DNA from: Rotaria socialis
Taxonomy: Eukaryota; Rotifera; Eurotatoria; Philodinida; Philodinidae
DNA: 64,000 nucleotides
Direction: 5' to 3'
NCBI GenBank assembly: GCA_905331475.1
Contig: CAJNYU010004144.1
Span: 65,144-129,143, forward strand
The stretch's first letter is position 1. Each line of letters starts with the position of its first letter. Below the pieces are notes generated by a model. It did not search any database and was not told the DNA's origin. It worked only from the letters and a program-made list of their open reading frames with translations. Below are positions 29,090 to 40,238 of the stretch, piece by piece. The translations under genes were made by a program, and so were the position numbers.

Positions 29090-32000
29090 ATGACACGTAA
29101 TAACCAGAAGTCCGAACCAGCTCCCTTACCAACCGCAGCTAATATTGAAGATCATTTGCCTGGATTACCTGACCTGTCACTTTTTCGAGATGATGAAAAA
29201 CAGCATATTCTCAATGTTTTATTACGTGATGAAAATCTTCGAAATCAACATCTAAAACGTTTTGTGTATGTAAATTACATTCTTTTTTGAGAATAATCAA
29301 ACTATATCAACATATATATGTACGATGATAATGATTTTTCAGGCAATTAAAACAAGAAGTAGCAAGTCTTAGAGAAAAATCACAAACAAAATCAAGCTCT
29401 ATGTGTGCTCGATGTTTAACGCCGTTTGGTTACATATTTAACACAGGTGATACATGTCCGAAGTGTGCTGCAAAAGTTTGTAAACAATGTCGACTCATCT
29501 ATAATTTAAATGACAATACTTGGTTATGTCAGTTATGTTGTAAACAGATGTAAGTTTATTAGCTGTTATTAAAAATAAAAGAAAAAGTATTCCGACGCCG
29601 GGAATCGAACCCGGGCCTCCTGCGTGAAAGGCAGAAATCCTAACCACTAGACCACGTCGGATACATTTATTCTCTAAGTTTAATTTTAGGCAATTGATGA
29701 GTTATTCAGGCGAATGGATATATTTACTACAAATATTTACCAATAGTACAAGTCATTCACCAGGAGGTTCACATAAATCATTTCAACTATTTAGTTCTAC
29801 ACAAAGTAGGCGTTCAAAAAAACCAAAAAACTTCTTTTAACATTTAATATTTGTATTGAAATAGATTTAAATGCTGTATCAAGTTCGGATTCTGAACCTG
29901 AAGATCTTCTTTCAAAAACACACCACCATAGTCGATTTAATCCTCAGATAGTTGAATCATCAGAAACGAGATCAAATGATCCAACTGCTAGAGTGATGGT
30001 TCAAAAGAAATATGATGAGCAAAGACTAGCTTATATTAAACACCGTGTTGAAAAACGACCGAAGAATGCATCAGCTACACAACCATTACCTAGAAAAGCT
30101 CATCGACACCCTCTAAGTCCTGACACACGAAATAGTTCATCAGATGAAGGGAATACTTCAGTGAATCAATCGAAAAATCATCTAAATCGTAATTTAGGCA
30201 AAGGCAAACCATCACTGTTAAATAGCAAAGATATATTAAAAGCAAACTCAAATCAAAGTCTAAAAACAAGTCGAAATGAAATCGACAACAAATCGATACA
30301 ATCGTCTCAATTAATTACTCGTGTTAGAAAAGCCGACAAAGATAAACTAAAAGTACCACGACGTCAGCAATCACTTAATCGTAAGTTTGATCTGCAGAGA
30401 GAATGATTGTCCTTTTACAGAGAATGTTCAGAATGAAATTTCAATTTTTCAAAGTTTTCTAGATTTTCATTTCCGATCATGCTTTGAGTGAAATGCATTT
30501 TTAATTATTTTGGAAGTGTCAAATTCACGTAGAAAGTTTATTTTAATCAGAAAATAATTGCAAAAAAAGAGCGATATAAAGAGAGTCATCAATTAAAAAC
30601 TTATATTTAATCGGCCATTCTTTCAGCGAGTCAAATTTCTATTAAAAAATGATATATAGTAACTTTGATGAGGACAATCTCAGGAACAACTATGAGTGCT
30701 CATTTTATGACGATATTCATTAGTGGAATGTTTCGAATTGCATATTTTTCTTTGGAATAGATAAGTATTCAAAGACAACTATGTGTTAGCTGCACCGTAT
30801 GAGCATAATCTTTCTAAAGCAATTTTTAATTCTACTTTCTTTAAATCAGCAAATATGAATCGTATTAGTTATTGGCAGTAAAAAGAAGGACAAGTTATTA
30901 AACCAAGCATCCTAGTTATTATCTAATATTGAATGTCTACAGTTAGTGTGCTCATTTCATGAGTCGTATGACTATTTATTATTAGACAATAAACAAAATC
31001 ATTTTCTTTGTATTTTCCGTGTGATTCATACTACTGCTCACATGACTTACGTGATTATTGGCGATCGGATCATGTACGAAAAGTTCAATGTTTAGAATAC
31101 GAATATATGCATTACTAAAAACGAGTTTGCTTGTGTCTACTGAAAACTATCTCGAATACAACACATTTCCTTTATAAAAATTTATTTAAAGTAAAACTAA
31201 ATTCAAAGCAATTATCACATACTTTTGTTTCATTCACAATGTACGAGCAGTCTTGTTTCTTTTTTCAATCTATTCATAATTATTCTCGATTCTAAATCAA
31301 TGAGTACAAGAATACAGAAACAAAATCTTAACAGTTGATAGTTACATAGTAGTAGCTTGCCTTTAAGTCTTTGTGTTTGTCAAATCAAATTAATCTCTTA
31401 AACAATAAGCTCGATTTAAATATTTAAGCAGTACGCAAGTATGCATAATCTTTTAATTCGTTTTTTTCATAGGTGGCTCCTTATTAAGCTTAGTATCAAA
31501 AACGTCTGAAAAATCATCTAGTAAAAGTATCAGTGCCTCCATGCAAAGTTTACGCAATGCTGTTCATCGTATTTCACATTCAAAAGTATTATCGGGGTCA
31601 CCTAGTTCGATACATTCGGCAAAAGAAGTAAAACCTGACTTGCTTACTAGTTCAACCTTGAATTATGAAGATGCAGTATCATTACAAGTGCCTGATATTC
31701 ATAGTAGATCGAGTATGTATTGTTCATATCAATGTATCCGACGTGGTCTAGTGGTTAGGATTTCTGCCTTTCACGCAGGAGGCCCGGGTTCGATTCCCGG
31801 CGTCGGAATACCTTTTTTTCTTTTTCTTCTCTTAATGTTGTTTCTTTATTCATGCGCTCCTATAATCTATTGGTTTATTCTTGTTTATAAAACATATTTT
31901 TTACGGTTGATAGCCGCGCACGAGATCAAACGCATCGCTTAACCTTATATATATATATATATAAATATATGTAAATGCTTGAATGATTCCTTTTGTAAAT

Positions 32001-35000
32001 ATGAATACATATATTACCTGTTGCTTTGATTATCTTCTGTATCGATAATTTAATCGTTACCTGTTTATCATTCGATACGTTTTTTTTTCACCCCGCTCTG
32101 TAACTCAATCAATCCTAGCGGACTATAATATTGAGTGCTTTTATAATTTACTTCTATCATTTGCGCAATTATTGCTTTTATCGTGTGATTGCCAAGCTAT
32201 TGATCAAGACAAAACTACTGCAAGCAAATTATATTGTATTTAAATATCAAGAATGGATTATCGCAATCGGAATCAAGTAAGATACAACAAAAACGTTAAG
32301 AAACAATGCTATTTTCTAAGCAAATGGTCTGTAGCAACGTTTTCATATCTCATAAATAGTATCTAATTCGATAGATATGGACAAATATATTCTTCTATGA
32401 GAAAGACGAAAATACTTTTTCCTCACGAAACCGCATCTATTAAAACGAAGTGAAAATTATTTATACATTTACTTGTGCACCATAAACGCTTCTACTGCTT
32501 TCGACGACTCATCAGTCACACTTGAATAAACAGCGTTTGCTTGACGCCAATTTTCGCAGTACTATAAATAGACACCATTATCGTAGAGCAACGAGAGACG
32601 GACAGGCAGATAGAGAGATAGGGTAAAAACGAGTCCTGAGAAAAAACACTATTGAAATGCGAAGAAATTATACTGTACCATATCCCATATTGAGATGTCT
32701 ATATTGATCAATGTCAACCCTTGAATTGCGCCTTTTTATAGTAAAATGACCAAACTTTATCGTCATTAATAACAAATAAAACTAGTTGAAAAACTGTCGC
32801 CATTAACACAATCGAACATGCCAAGTTTCTATCCATCCACAAGACATCGTACACTGATTACTAAACAACTTTCGAACCATGATGATGATGATCCTGATTC
32901 GATTTATAAAGAAACATTTATCATAGAAATATTTCAACATTGGAAAGCGAAAGCATTAGAACATCAACATTCAATAGATAATCCTGAAAATCTTCCTGCA
33001 GCAAACCATTTCACTCAAGCACTTGCAAGTGAAATTTCATCAACGGAAACACCAACTACCCAGCTGGTACCTTGTGAATCCACTTCAAATAACAATAAAA
33101 ATGAACCACCAAATGTTATTCAATCACAAACATCGACAGTAGCCATAAAAAAGCGTACATCACCATTACCAACATCAAATACACGTCGAAAAATTCCCAC
33201 AGAAAAGAATATTATTCCATGTACCGAAGTTGTCAATCCAAATTTACTCGGACCCTCTCCTAAAAATAAACATGGAGCAACAAATGCAACAGTAACAGCA
33301 GCTACAACAAAAAAACCTCTTAAAGCCTCAACTATATTTATAGAACCAAAAAAGACACAACCATCACTTCCACCACGTTTATTTAGTTCCTTTCCCCTCG
33401 ATGAATCTAATCAAACAAAACGAAAGGCTACTGTGGAAAAACAACATTCATTTGACGACGCTCAAATTTTCCATTCGACTTCTCCTACTTGGACACCAAA
33501 GTCACATATAATGCCAACGCGTTCTTATGCACATTCACTATATGATGATGAAACATCAAGTGACGAAAGTAATCATGAAAGCTTGTTAATACGAAATAAA
33601 AGATATTTAAAAAGAACACCCAGCATCCAAGAAAAACATACACCATTTGATGCTTCTAATCTGGTTATACCAAGCGCTATATACATAATTGATCCGGATG
33701 GAAATTCACAACCATTCGATTTGCATGATGATGCCGTGGAAGAATATTTTCGTACGGGAAGAATTGTGGAACATGATTCTGTTGCAACAAGTAAATACTT
33801 TTCAAATCTGAATAGCGTGCCTACTTATTCTTCTGTGTTGGTAATTGCTAAAACTCCATCAGTAGAAGAGATTAATTCTAATAGGCATGTTTTACACAGT
33901 ATTGGCGAAGAAGTAGAAGAAGAAGAATTAGTTAACAAATTTAGTCGTAGTGGCAGTATTTTATCAAGACAACTTAATCGAATTGAAGCTTCTGTAAAAT
34001 CGCAAAAAATGAAATTCAATACACGTAAAACAGGCACGAATTCGAATCAAACTGAAAATAATCCAATACTATTACCAAGACGTTGGAGTGATTCTGTTGT
34101 TAGTGATGAAGATGATGAATATTTACGATTACCACAACGCGCGCTTCCTAAACCATCTAGTGCATCATCTGTTACGAAACAAACAGTAACTTCATCACCT
34201 AAACTATCTATTGGTAAATATATTCTTAAGAAGCTGCATTTGATACCATCAACATCAATGAATGATAATTCAAATGCGTATTCACCAACGACCAAGCCAC
34301 CGCGATTCAAGCGTACTGTACGTCGATCAACAGACAAAAAACGCTATCAAACACAATGAAAAGAAAAACATTTGCTCGATTTTCTCTCTCTCTGTGTCTC
34401 TTTCTCTGCTTGTAATTCTACTCTTCGAAGTTTTTTCTTTTATCTTATTTACAACTAAATTTTTACTTGCTCATCCTTGAATTATTTCAATATTTAGATT
34501 CTCGTACGAATCTTCAAACACCACAATCATCTGTAGATGAACCGAAGCCGGCAGCGACGGTTAGTCGTCAGAGTTCAGTGAATGAGTTTGTTTTAACAAG
34601 CACAACTAAACAACAGTCTACACCAAGTCTTACAAATAAAGATGAATCGCATCAAGTACAGAGTCTTAAAAGCACAGTTAAGCCACAACCAAAACAAAGT
34701 TTTACGAATACCTTCGAACCACAGCAAAAGGCAAGTCTTCAAAGCACAACTGAACCATCACGAACATCAAATTTTACAAATAAAATGGAGCTGCAGCAAA
34801 CACCACGTCTTAAAAACTCAGCTGAACTGCATCAAAGGACAAGTCTTAGAAGCACAGCTGAATCACCACAAACAACAAATCTTACGAACACAACTGAGCC
34901 AAGCCAAACATTCAGCCTTACAAATAACACTGACCTGCAACAAAGGACAAGTCTTAGAAGCACAGCTGAACCACCACAAACACCTGATCTTATAAACACA

Positions 35001-36553
35001 GCTAGACTACAACAAACATCAAGTCTTACCGATACAAAAGATAGTATTGGAAAAGCAAATAATGAAAACAAAGCAGCAAGTATTGAAAATCAGATCACAA
35101 CTGCTGATCATGATAGAGCGGATGTTCGAGTTGAAAAAAAGAAATTGGTAAGTTGAACATTCATTTCCTCCCCTATCTAGATAGAAAGAGTTCTATAAAG
35201 ATTTAATGAAAGTAAAATCATTGAAATAAAAACAGTATGCATATTGACTTGTAGGGTTTATCTAAAATTAAATCTTCTTTAACCGATCTTTATGTAAGTG
35301 AAAAAATACGAATGCTTCTAATTAACTCTCATAACCGTACTAAATCCGTATATGGGTTGTTGATTTATGCTTTGCCTCTTTAGACTTCACAATCCAGTCT
35401 AAATAGTGCATTTGGTGACACAAAATCTCACTATAGTCTTGATATATCTGGCACCATAGAATTAAAACTTCGTTATAATATGAATAAAGGCGCATTAGAT
35501 GTGTTCATTAAAAAATGTACGGATTTAGCTCGTGTCAAACGAAATCAAGCACCAAATCCGTACGTAAATGAAATTAAATGTTATCGTTTTTTTAAATGAA
35601 ACAATTTTCTAGATATTGTAAACTTTATTTACTACCCGATAATTCGAAGACTAGCAAACAGAAAACAACTGTTAAAAAGGACACAATAGAACCTGAGTAC
35701 GACGAAGTATTTTATGTATGTTTTTATCTGTTGTTTTTAATCAATATTCGTTGGACTTCTCTTTAGTATCAATTAAATAATGAAGATTTTAACTCACGTA
35801 TATTATGGATCTCAGTTTGGAGTCACGCATCACTCGGGTCAAATTATTTTCTCGGTGAAATACATATTCCATTCAACAATTGTATTCTTGATAGATTTGA
35901 AGAATATACACTTCTAGCTCGAATGTCTAAAGATAGTGTAATTTATTTTCTAAATTTTCATACAACATGCTTTTATTTTCGTTTCTTCTTTTTCATATAG
36001 TTACCACAAACGATTTCACAAACGGATGACTCCAACGAATTGAGTTTTGATTTAACTTTTATTACAAATTCAATGAACATAGAAATAGGAACTTTACAAA
36101 TCAATGCTATTCAAGGCAAAAATGTTAAGTATGGAAAACATAGTGACATCATATGCAAAGGGTGATTACACAGGCTTTGATTTTTCTTTCATCGAGATTA
36201 TTCTTGATTTGTTTTATTAATCTAGTGTATTGATGCCTGGTGTCATCAAACGAAAATTAGCCATCTCACGTAAAGGACCATCACCGAAATGGGATATTCC
36301 ATTACGATGGGAAAATTTATCACGGAATAATTTGAAAAATATATCTATTGAAATAAGTTTATGGCGTCAAGAACGTTTTCGAAAAACAATGATGAGTTTT
36401 GTTAGACTTACTGCAACTCACGTACAATTTGATGATAAATTTTCTAAATCGTTCGATAGTACGGACGCAGAAAAATTTGCTTGGGATTTATTTCTGCAAA
36501 AGCCGACTCAAACACATCATATTCAACTTCCATTACGACCAGCAACTAATTGA
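29090..36553 (+). CDS. Synaptotagmin-like protein (Slp/bitesize type): Rab-binding domain, zinc finger, tandem C2
   Basis: Twelve exons: 29090-29265, 29343-29549, 29690-29805, 29865-30380, 31473-31712, 34498-35147, 35255-35293, 35384-35559, 35613-35715, 35767-35937, 36001-36161 and 36226-36553. They join in frame to 960 residues. Residues about 25-130 form an Slp-homology domain: helix LPDLSLFRDDEKQHILNVLL, a four-CxxC FYVE-like finger (CARC, CPKC, CKQC, CQLC) and the second helix with SGEWIY. In this family that domain binds GTP-loaded Rab27. A disordered Ser/Thr/Gln-rich middle includes a 12-residue tandem repeat. C2A (about 660-790, GTIELKLRYNMNKGALDVFI) has PNPYCKLYLLP where Ca2+-binding C2 domains have SDPY, so Ca2+ binding is doubtful. 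C2B runs to the stop. Expected role is tethering Rab-marked vesicles to the plasma membrane. The 39-nt exon 7 is unusually small. An extra large exon may be used (see 32786-34359). Confidence 0.92.
29590..29661 (-). tRNA. trnE(ttc): tRNA-Glu (anticodon TTC), antisense inside an Slp intron
   Basis: The reverse complement begins TCCGACGTGGTCTAGTGG and ends in CGTCGGA plus discriminator A. The seven-pair acceptor stem TCCGACG/CGTCGGA, anticodon loop CTTTCAC, B box GGTTCGATTCC and 72-nt length all fit; there is no intron. Downstream on its strand is a T5 run, a Pol III terminator. It sits in the 140-bp intron between Slp exons 2 and 3, opposite to the host gene. Confidence 0.97.
30381..31472 (+). 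other. Slp intron 4, about 1.1 kb
   Basis: Bounded by donor GTAAGT and acceptor TTTTTTTCATAG. AT-rich, with no exon or structured repeat seen. Confidence 0.7.
31737..31808 (+). tRNA. trnE(ttc): tRNA-Glu (anticodon TTC), sense strand of an Slp intron
   Basis: Identical over all 72 bases to the copy at 29590-29661 but in the opposite orientation. It begins 24 bp after the Slp exon 5 donor (31713). Downstream is TACC followed by a T7 run, a Pol III terminator. Short flanks are shared too (AATGTA before, ATAC after), so the duplication took in more than the mature gene. Confidence 0.97.
31809..32785 (+). other. Slp intron sequence
   Basis: Non-coding, with a (TA)n tract at 31944-31963. Contains TTTTTATAG near 32741, a possible acceptor or trans-splice site ahead of the open exon that follows. 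Confidence 0.5.
32786..34359 (+). CDS. Long open exon inside the Slp gene: alternative exon or nested gene (513-codon frame from 32818)
   Basis: A single frame from ATG 32818 to TGA 34357-34359 gives 513 residues of low-complexity protein rich in Ser, Thr, Pro and Lys (for example KRTSPLPTSNTRRKIP and LYDDETSSDESNHESLL). There is no recognisable domain, signal peptide or membrane segment. It lies in the 2.8-kb intron between Slp exons 5 and 6. The frame is open upstream to an ACTAG at 32781-32785 and contains a good donor, ATTG|GTAAAT, at 34214. Splicing exon 5 to 32786, and 34213 to exon 6 at 34498, keeps frame at both joins (phase 1 each). This would add exactly 476 residues and make a 1,436-residue Slp. 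Read alone to TGA it could instead be an alternative last exon or a nested gene. Its composition matches the disordered Slp middle. Confidence 0.65.
34593..35024 (+). repeat. Coding minisatellite: twelve tandem 36-bp units (12 residues each) in Slp exon 6
   Basis: The translation divides cleanly into twelve 12-residue units, such as LTSTTKQQSTPS, FTNTFEPQQKAS, LRSTAESPQTTN, LTNTTEPSQTFS and LRSTAEPPQTPD. The consensus is roughly L-x-S/N-T-x-E-P/L-x-Q-x-x-S. Units two apart or more are often more alike than neighbours (LRSTAESPQTTN against LRSTAEPPQTPD), which suggests higher-order duplication. Each unit carries several Ser/Thr and is likely disordered. Confidence 0.95.
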
Positions 36554-38400
36554 ACACAAATAAAACTTTAGCTGTATTTTTTTTTAATGTTGGTGCTGAA
36601 TTCTTATTTCCAAATTTCATATTAATGAACATATCGAATTCTACGCTTTTCTTATATTTTTGTCTTACTGAAGGTGCTTCTATTTTGTTCAATAAATTTT
36701 ACAAAAAAAAGCAATAGAAACGAATTTTTCACTTTTAAAAATATTCTTTTAGAGTACAACAAATTTTAATGACTGTTATTAGTATTGATCGTCTGATCTA
36801 ATATATAATTTGAATTGAAATTTAAACATATATTACCTGTTTCTAGATACTCATATGCAGTTGTGAACTGTACATAGTCAACCGTTGATATATTATATCG
36901 TACGACTGATTGCTAAATCAGCTAATTGTAATAGGCTTCTAAAAAATGATTCTTTTCGTTTTGGCTACGAAATTTTACAACAATTGATAAAAATCTAAGC
37001 CATATATATAATTCCCTGAACGACACGTTATGAAAAACAATTTAATTGAAGTATTCCAAGGATTCATCACAAAGTCCAGTTTTTACCGGTTTGTACGCAT
37101 ACAGGATTATGAGTGTGGTACACTTTTGTGCAAGTTCTTCTAACACACATACAACCTGTGACGAGAATGTGAATACGTTATTATAAAACAAATGTTATCT
37201 ACTGGTTGCACTTAGTATTTGATATATCACTTTCAATTTTATCGAATGCACTCGAATAAGAATGACTTCTTACTATAAATCTGTAGAAATTACTTGAAAA
37301 TATTTATTACGCTGAAAAACCGTTTTCATGCCGTCTGTCAAAACGAAAAAGAACTGATTTTCTGTGCAATAGCGCCATCTTTAAATACCTATTCTATATT
37401 TCTATATAGTAGAAAATATTTTAAAAGGTTCTTATTTTACATGAAGATTTCCACTAAAAATTATTCTCGGGTAGAATATTATATTGGTGGACTTCACCTA
37501 TCAGCATGACTCACGATGAATGAGAAATATTGTCCATGATAAATGTTTGCTCATTCATACCGTCATCCACTTGTTTTCGTTGCTGACTGACTTATTACTC
37601 ATATATATATATATTCTCACACAGAGAGCTAGAAGGTTAAAAATGAAGCAATAGATTTTTTTAAAGTATAGGTGTTTTGTGAGAGAATTATTATTATTCC
37701 TACTGTTGTATACAGTGTTGTTAATGATTAGTGTACCCCAGCAGAGCAAAGTGTACGTACAATCTGTTTTTTGAGAATACAATTTGTTTTCTTATGAAGT
37801 ACACTCTGAAAATAAAATTTTTGGTTTAGCAGGGTGTACGCGTACACTGTGCTTCGAAATCCTATTAAAAATACTGCTTAGGAAATTCATTTATCATCAT
37901 AGTTTTAGTGTAAGAATATGTAGAAACAATTTTGAGGTAAATTTACATACGGTATCACAAGAGTTTCTCTTCTATAAGATTATTATTCGCTTTTTCTTTT
38001 TATGAAATTTCATATATATCAATAAATGGATAATAATATGAAATAAGTGAAAAATTACTCAAATATCGTATAAGAATACAAATATTACGAGATGAACATC
38101 AGCTGGAATATTATATATATAGGGAGTAGATATATTCGAAAAATGAATTTTCAACTAGCGAGTGACTTACTTCGTATGTTACAACCTAATTTAAGACTTC
38201 ATTTCAATTAGTTGCACAACTAAAAGAAGATGTTTAAAAATCAAGCTATGCTAAAGAATTTAATTTTAATCTGTTTTACTCTCGTTTCACTGCAACTCGT
38301 TTGATATTTTGATTTCATATTGGATCACAATATTTATATGTTTATCCTTTTTTATTTATTAGATTTAATACATTATCATCATCATCATCATCCTTCAATA
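36554..38400. other. Intergenic between Slp and CHMP2
   Basis: A probable Slp poly(A) signal (AATAAA) lies near 36691. The rest is AT-rich with no gene; a CAT-repeat precedes the CHMP2 start at 38381-38392. The in-frame ATG at 38320 upstream of CHMP2 is rejected because it would add a hydrophobic, His-run leader absent from the family. Confidence 0.55.
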
Positions 38401-39480
38401 ATGGATAAAATAAAAGAATTATTTCATACGAAAACACCAAAAGAAATAATGCAAGAAAACAAACGAGCTATTCGACGAGCAAGACGTGAACTTGAACGTG
38501 AAAAAAATCGATTAAACAATGAAAAAACTCGTAGTGAAAATGAAATACGTAAATTAGCAGCTAAAGGCGAACAAGTATTATTATTTTCTTATTCTAATGA
38601 TTTTCATTTTACTTTTTTTAATCTTGAATAGAAAGCATTACGAACATATGCGAAAAATATCGTCAATCAACGAAATCAAATAAATAAATTAGGTGCTATG
38701 GATGCAACATTATCAACACTAGAATCTGAAGCATCATCAATGAATGCCCAAATGACGATGGCTAGTGTTATGGTTAAAACAACAAAAACATTAGCCAGAT
38801 TAAATAAAATGGTTTGTTTATTTGATTTATATCGAACGAGTTCTTATTCCTTGTTGTGAAAGATAATCTGAAAATCGAAGAATACGAGTTGAAATTTTGA
38901 ATTCCTTCGAAAACCTTTTCTAATTCAAAAACTATTTTACTTCTTATATTTCTAAGGAAATAAGTAAAAAAAAAAGGGATGTCCCTATCAATAGCGACAT
39001 CGTATCTAACATTTCATGTCCACAGGACTTCGCATAGCCATTTCTACTTTACTATGTAGATGCCACTACAAGATTTTCAAAAAACCATGCAAATGTTTGA
39101 ACAAAATATGACAACTAATAGTATCAAACAAGAAATGATGAATGATGCCATGGATGCTGCTTTTGAAGGAGATGATGACGAAGAAGAAACGTAAGAAAAA
39201 TGATTCAACTAGATAAAAAAAGTATTAATATTATCGATATTTTAGTGAAGAACTCGTTGATCAAGTACTTAACGAACTTAATATAACGATGGCTAATCAA
39301 ATACCTGGTAAGTCAATACAATAAAACCTTTAAAAAATACCATAGTTTCTTTCTATTTTTTTAGCTGCACAAAATGGGGCTTTAGGTGGTCGGGTTGCTA
39401 ATCCAGCACAACCTCAAACAGCAATGTCCACAGCAGATGCTGATTTGGAAGCTCGTTTGGACAATTTACGTAGAAATTAA
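38401..39480 (+). CDS. CHMP2: ESCRT-III subunit, CHMP2 (VPS2) family
   Basis: Exons 38401-38574, 38632-38811, 39060-39190, 39246-39307 and 39365-39480 give 220 residues, the family's usual length (about 213-222). The N-terminal basic helix reads KTPKEIMQENKRAIRRARRE. The core has RTYAKNIVNQRNQINKLGAM and MNAQMTMASVMVKTTKTLAR. An acidic stretch (EMMNDAMDAAFEGDDDEEET) and a C-terminal LEARLDNLRRN, a MIT-interacting motif of the RxxLxxL type, follow. CHMP2 copolymerises with CHMP3 at the neck of budding membranes and recruits the ATPase VPS4 (family knowledge). The core leans to CHMP2B and the C-terminus to CHMP2A, so I do not pick one. AATAAA (39480-39485) overlaps the stop codon, so either the 3' UTR is extremely short or a later signal is used. 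Confidence 0.93.
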
Positions 39481-40238
39481 ATAAATATTATTTGTACAGA
39501 AAAAACAAATAACGTGCTTATGATATCATTTATTCTTTTTTTGCTCGTACTTTTATTTTGAATTATTGAAGAAAAAAATTTTTTTTTCTATTATTTGTAT
39601 ATTTACTACTTTAAAAAAAAACAACAACAAATATAACCTACAATGCAATAATTATGCAAGTAAATGCTGGTGCCTGACATATCCGAATGGAAAATTCCAC
39701 AAGCAGTTTCTAAAACATTATATTTAATAGTGAGCCGGAGTTTTGCGTAAGACAGTAAAATTTAAACGTTCTATCTTTCTGAATATCCAGGATAACTAAT
39801 ATTTTTCTTATATTTGATATCAATATTTGGATAATTCCACATTTCAATCGCTAATTAAAACTTATTTTATCCATTTGGCTTGAACCTTAATGAATCAAAC
39901 TTCTAGAGTTACTTGAAATTTATATATCTCGTTTCAAAGCATTCAAACGAATGTCTGACTAAAATATAGACTAATTCCTTAGCAAAATAAGTACTTTTTG
40001 AAGTCTATTACCTTGAGGCACATAGTAAATTATATTTTAATTTGCTCTAGTTATGAGTGACGAATTTTGTTTTACTAACAGCTTGCGTACGAATACAGCA
40101 GGTCTCGATATATGCGTGACTAAGTATATCCGTTGTTTTTTTGTTATTGCACAATTAGAAGGTAACATTACCTAAACGAAGAGAAAAACATAAAACAGTC
40201 AAAAAAGAAAAGGATGAAAAAGAATCAGACAGCTCCGC
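39481..40238. other. Intergenic between CHMP2 and the RBR gene
   Basis: AT-rich 760 bp. No further gene or structured element seen. It presumably contains the RBR promoter. Confidence 0.6.
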
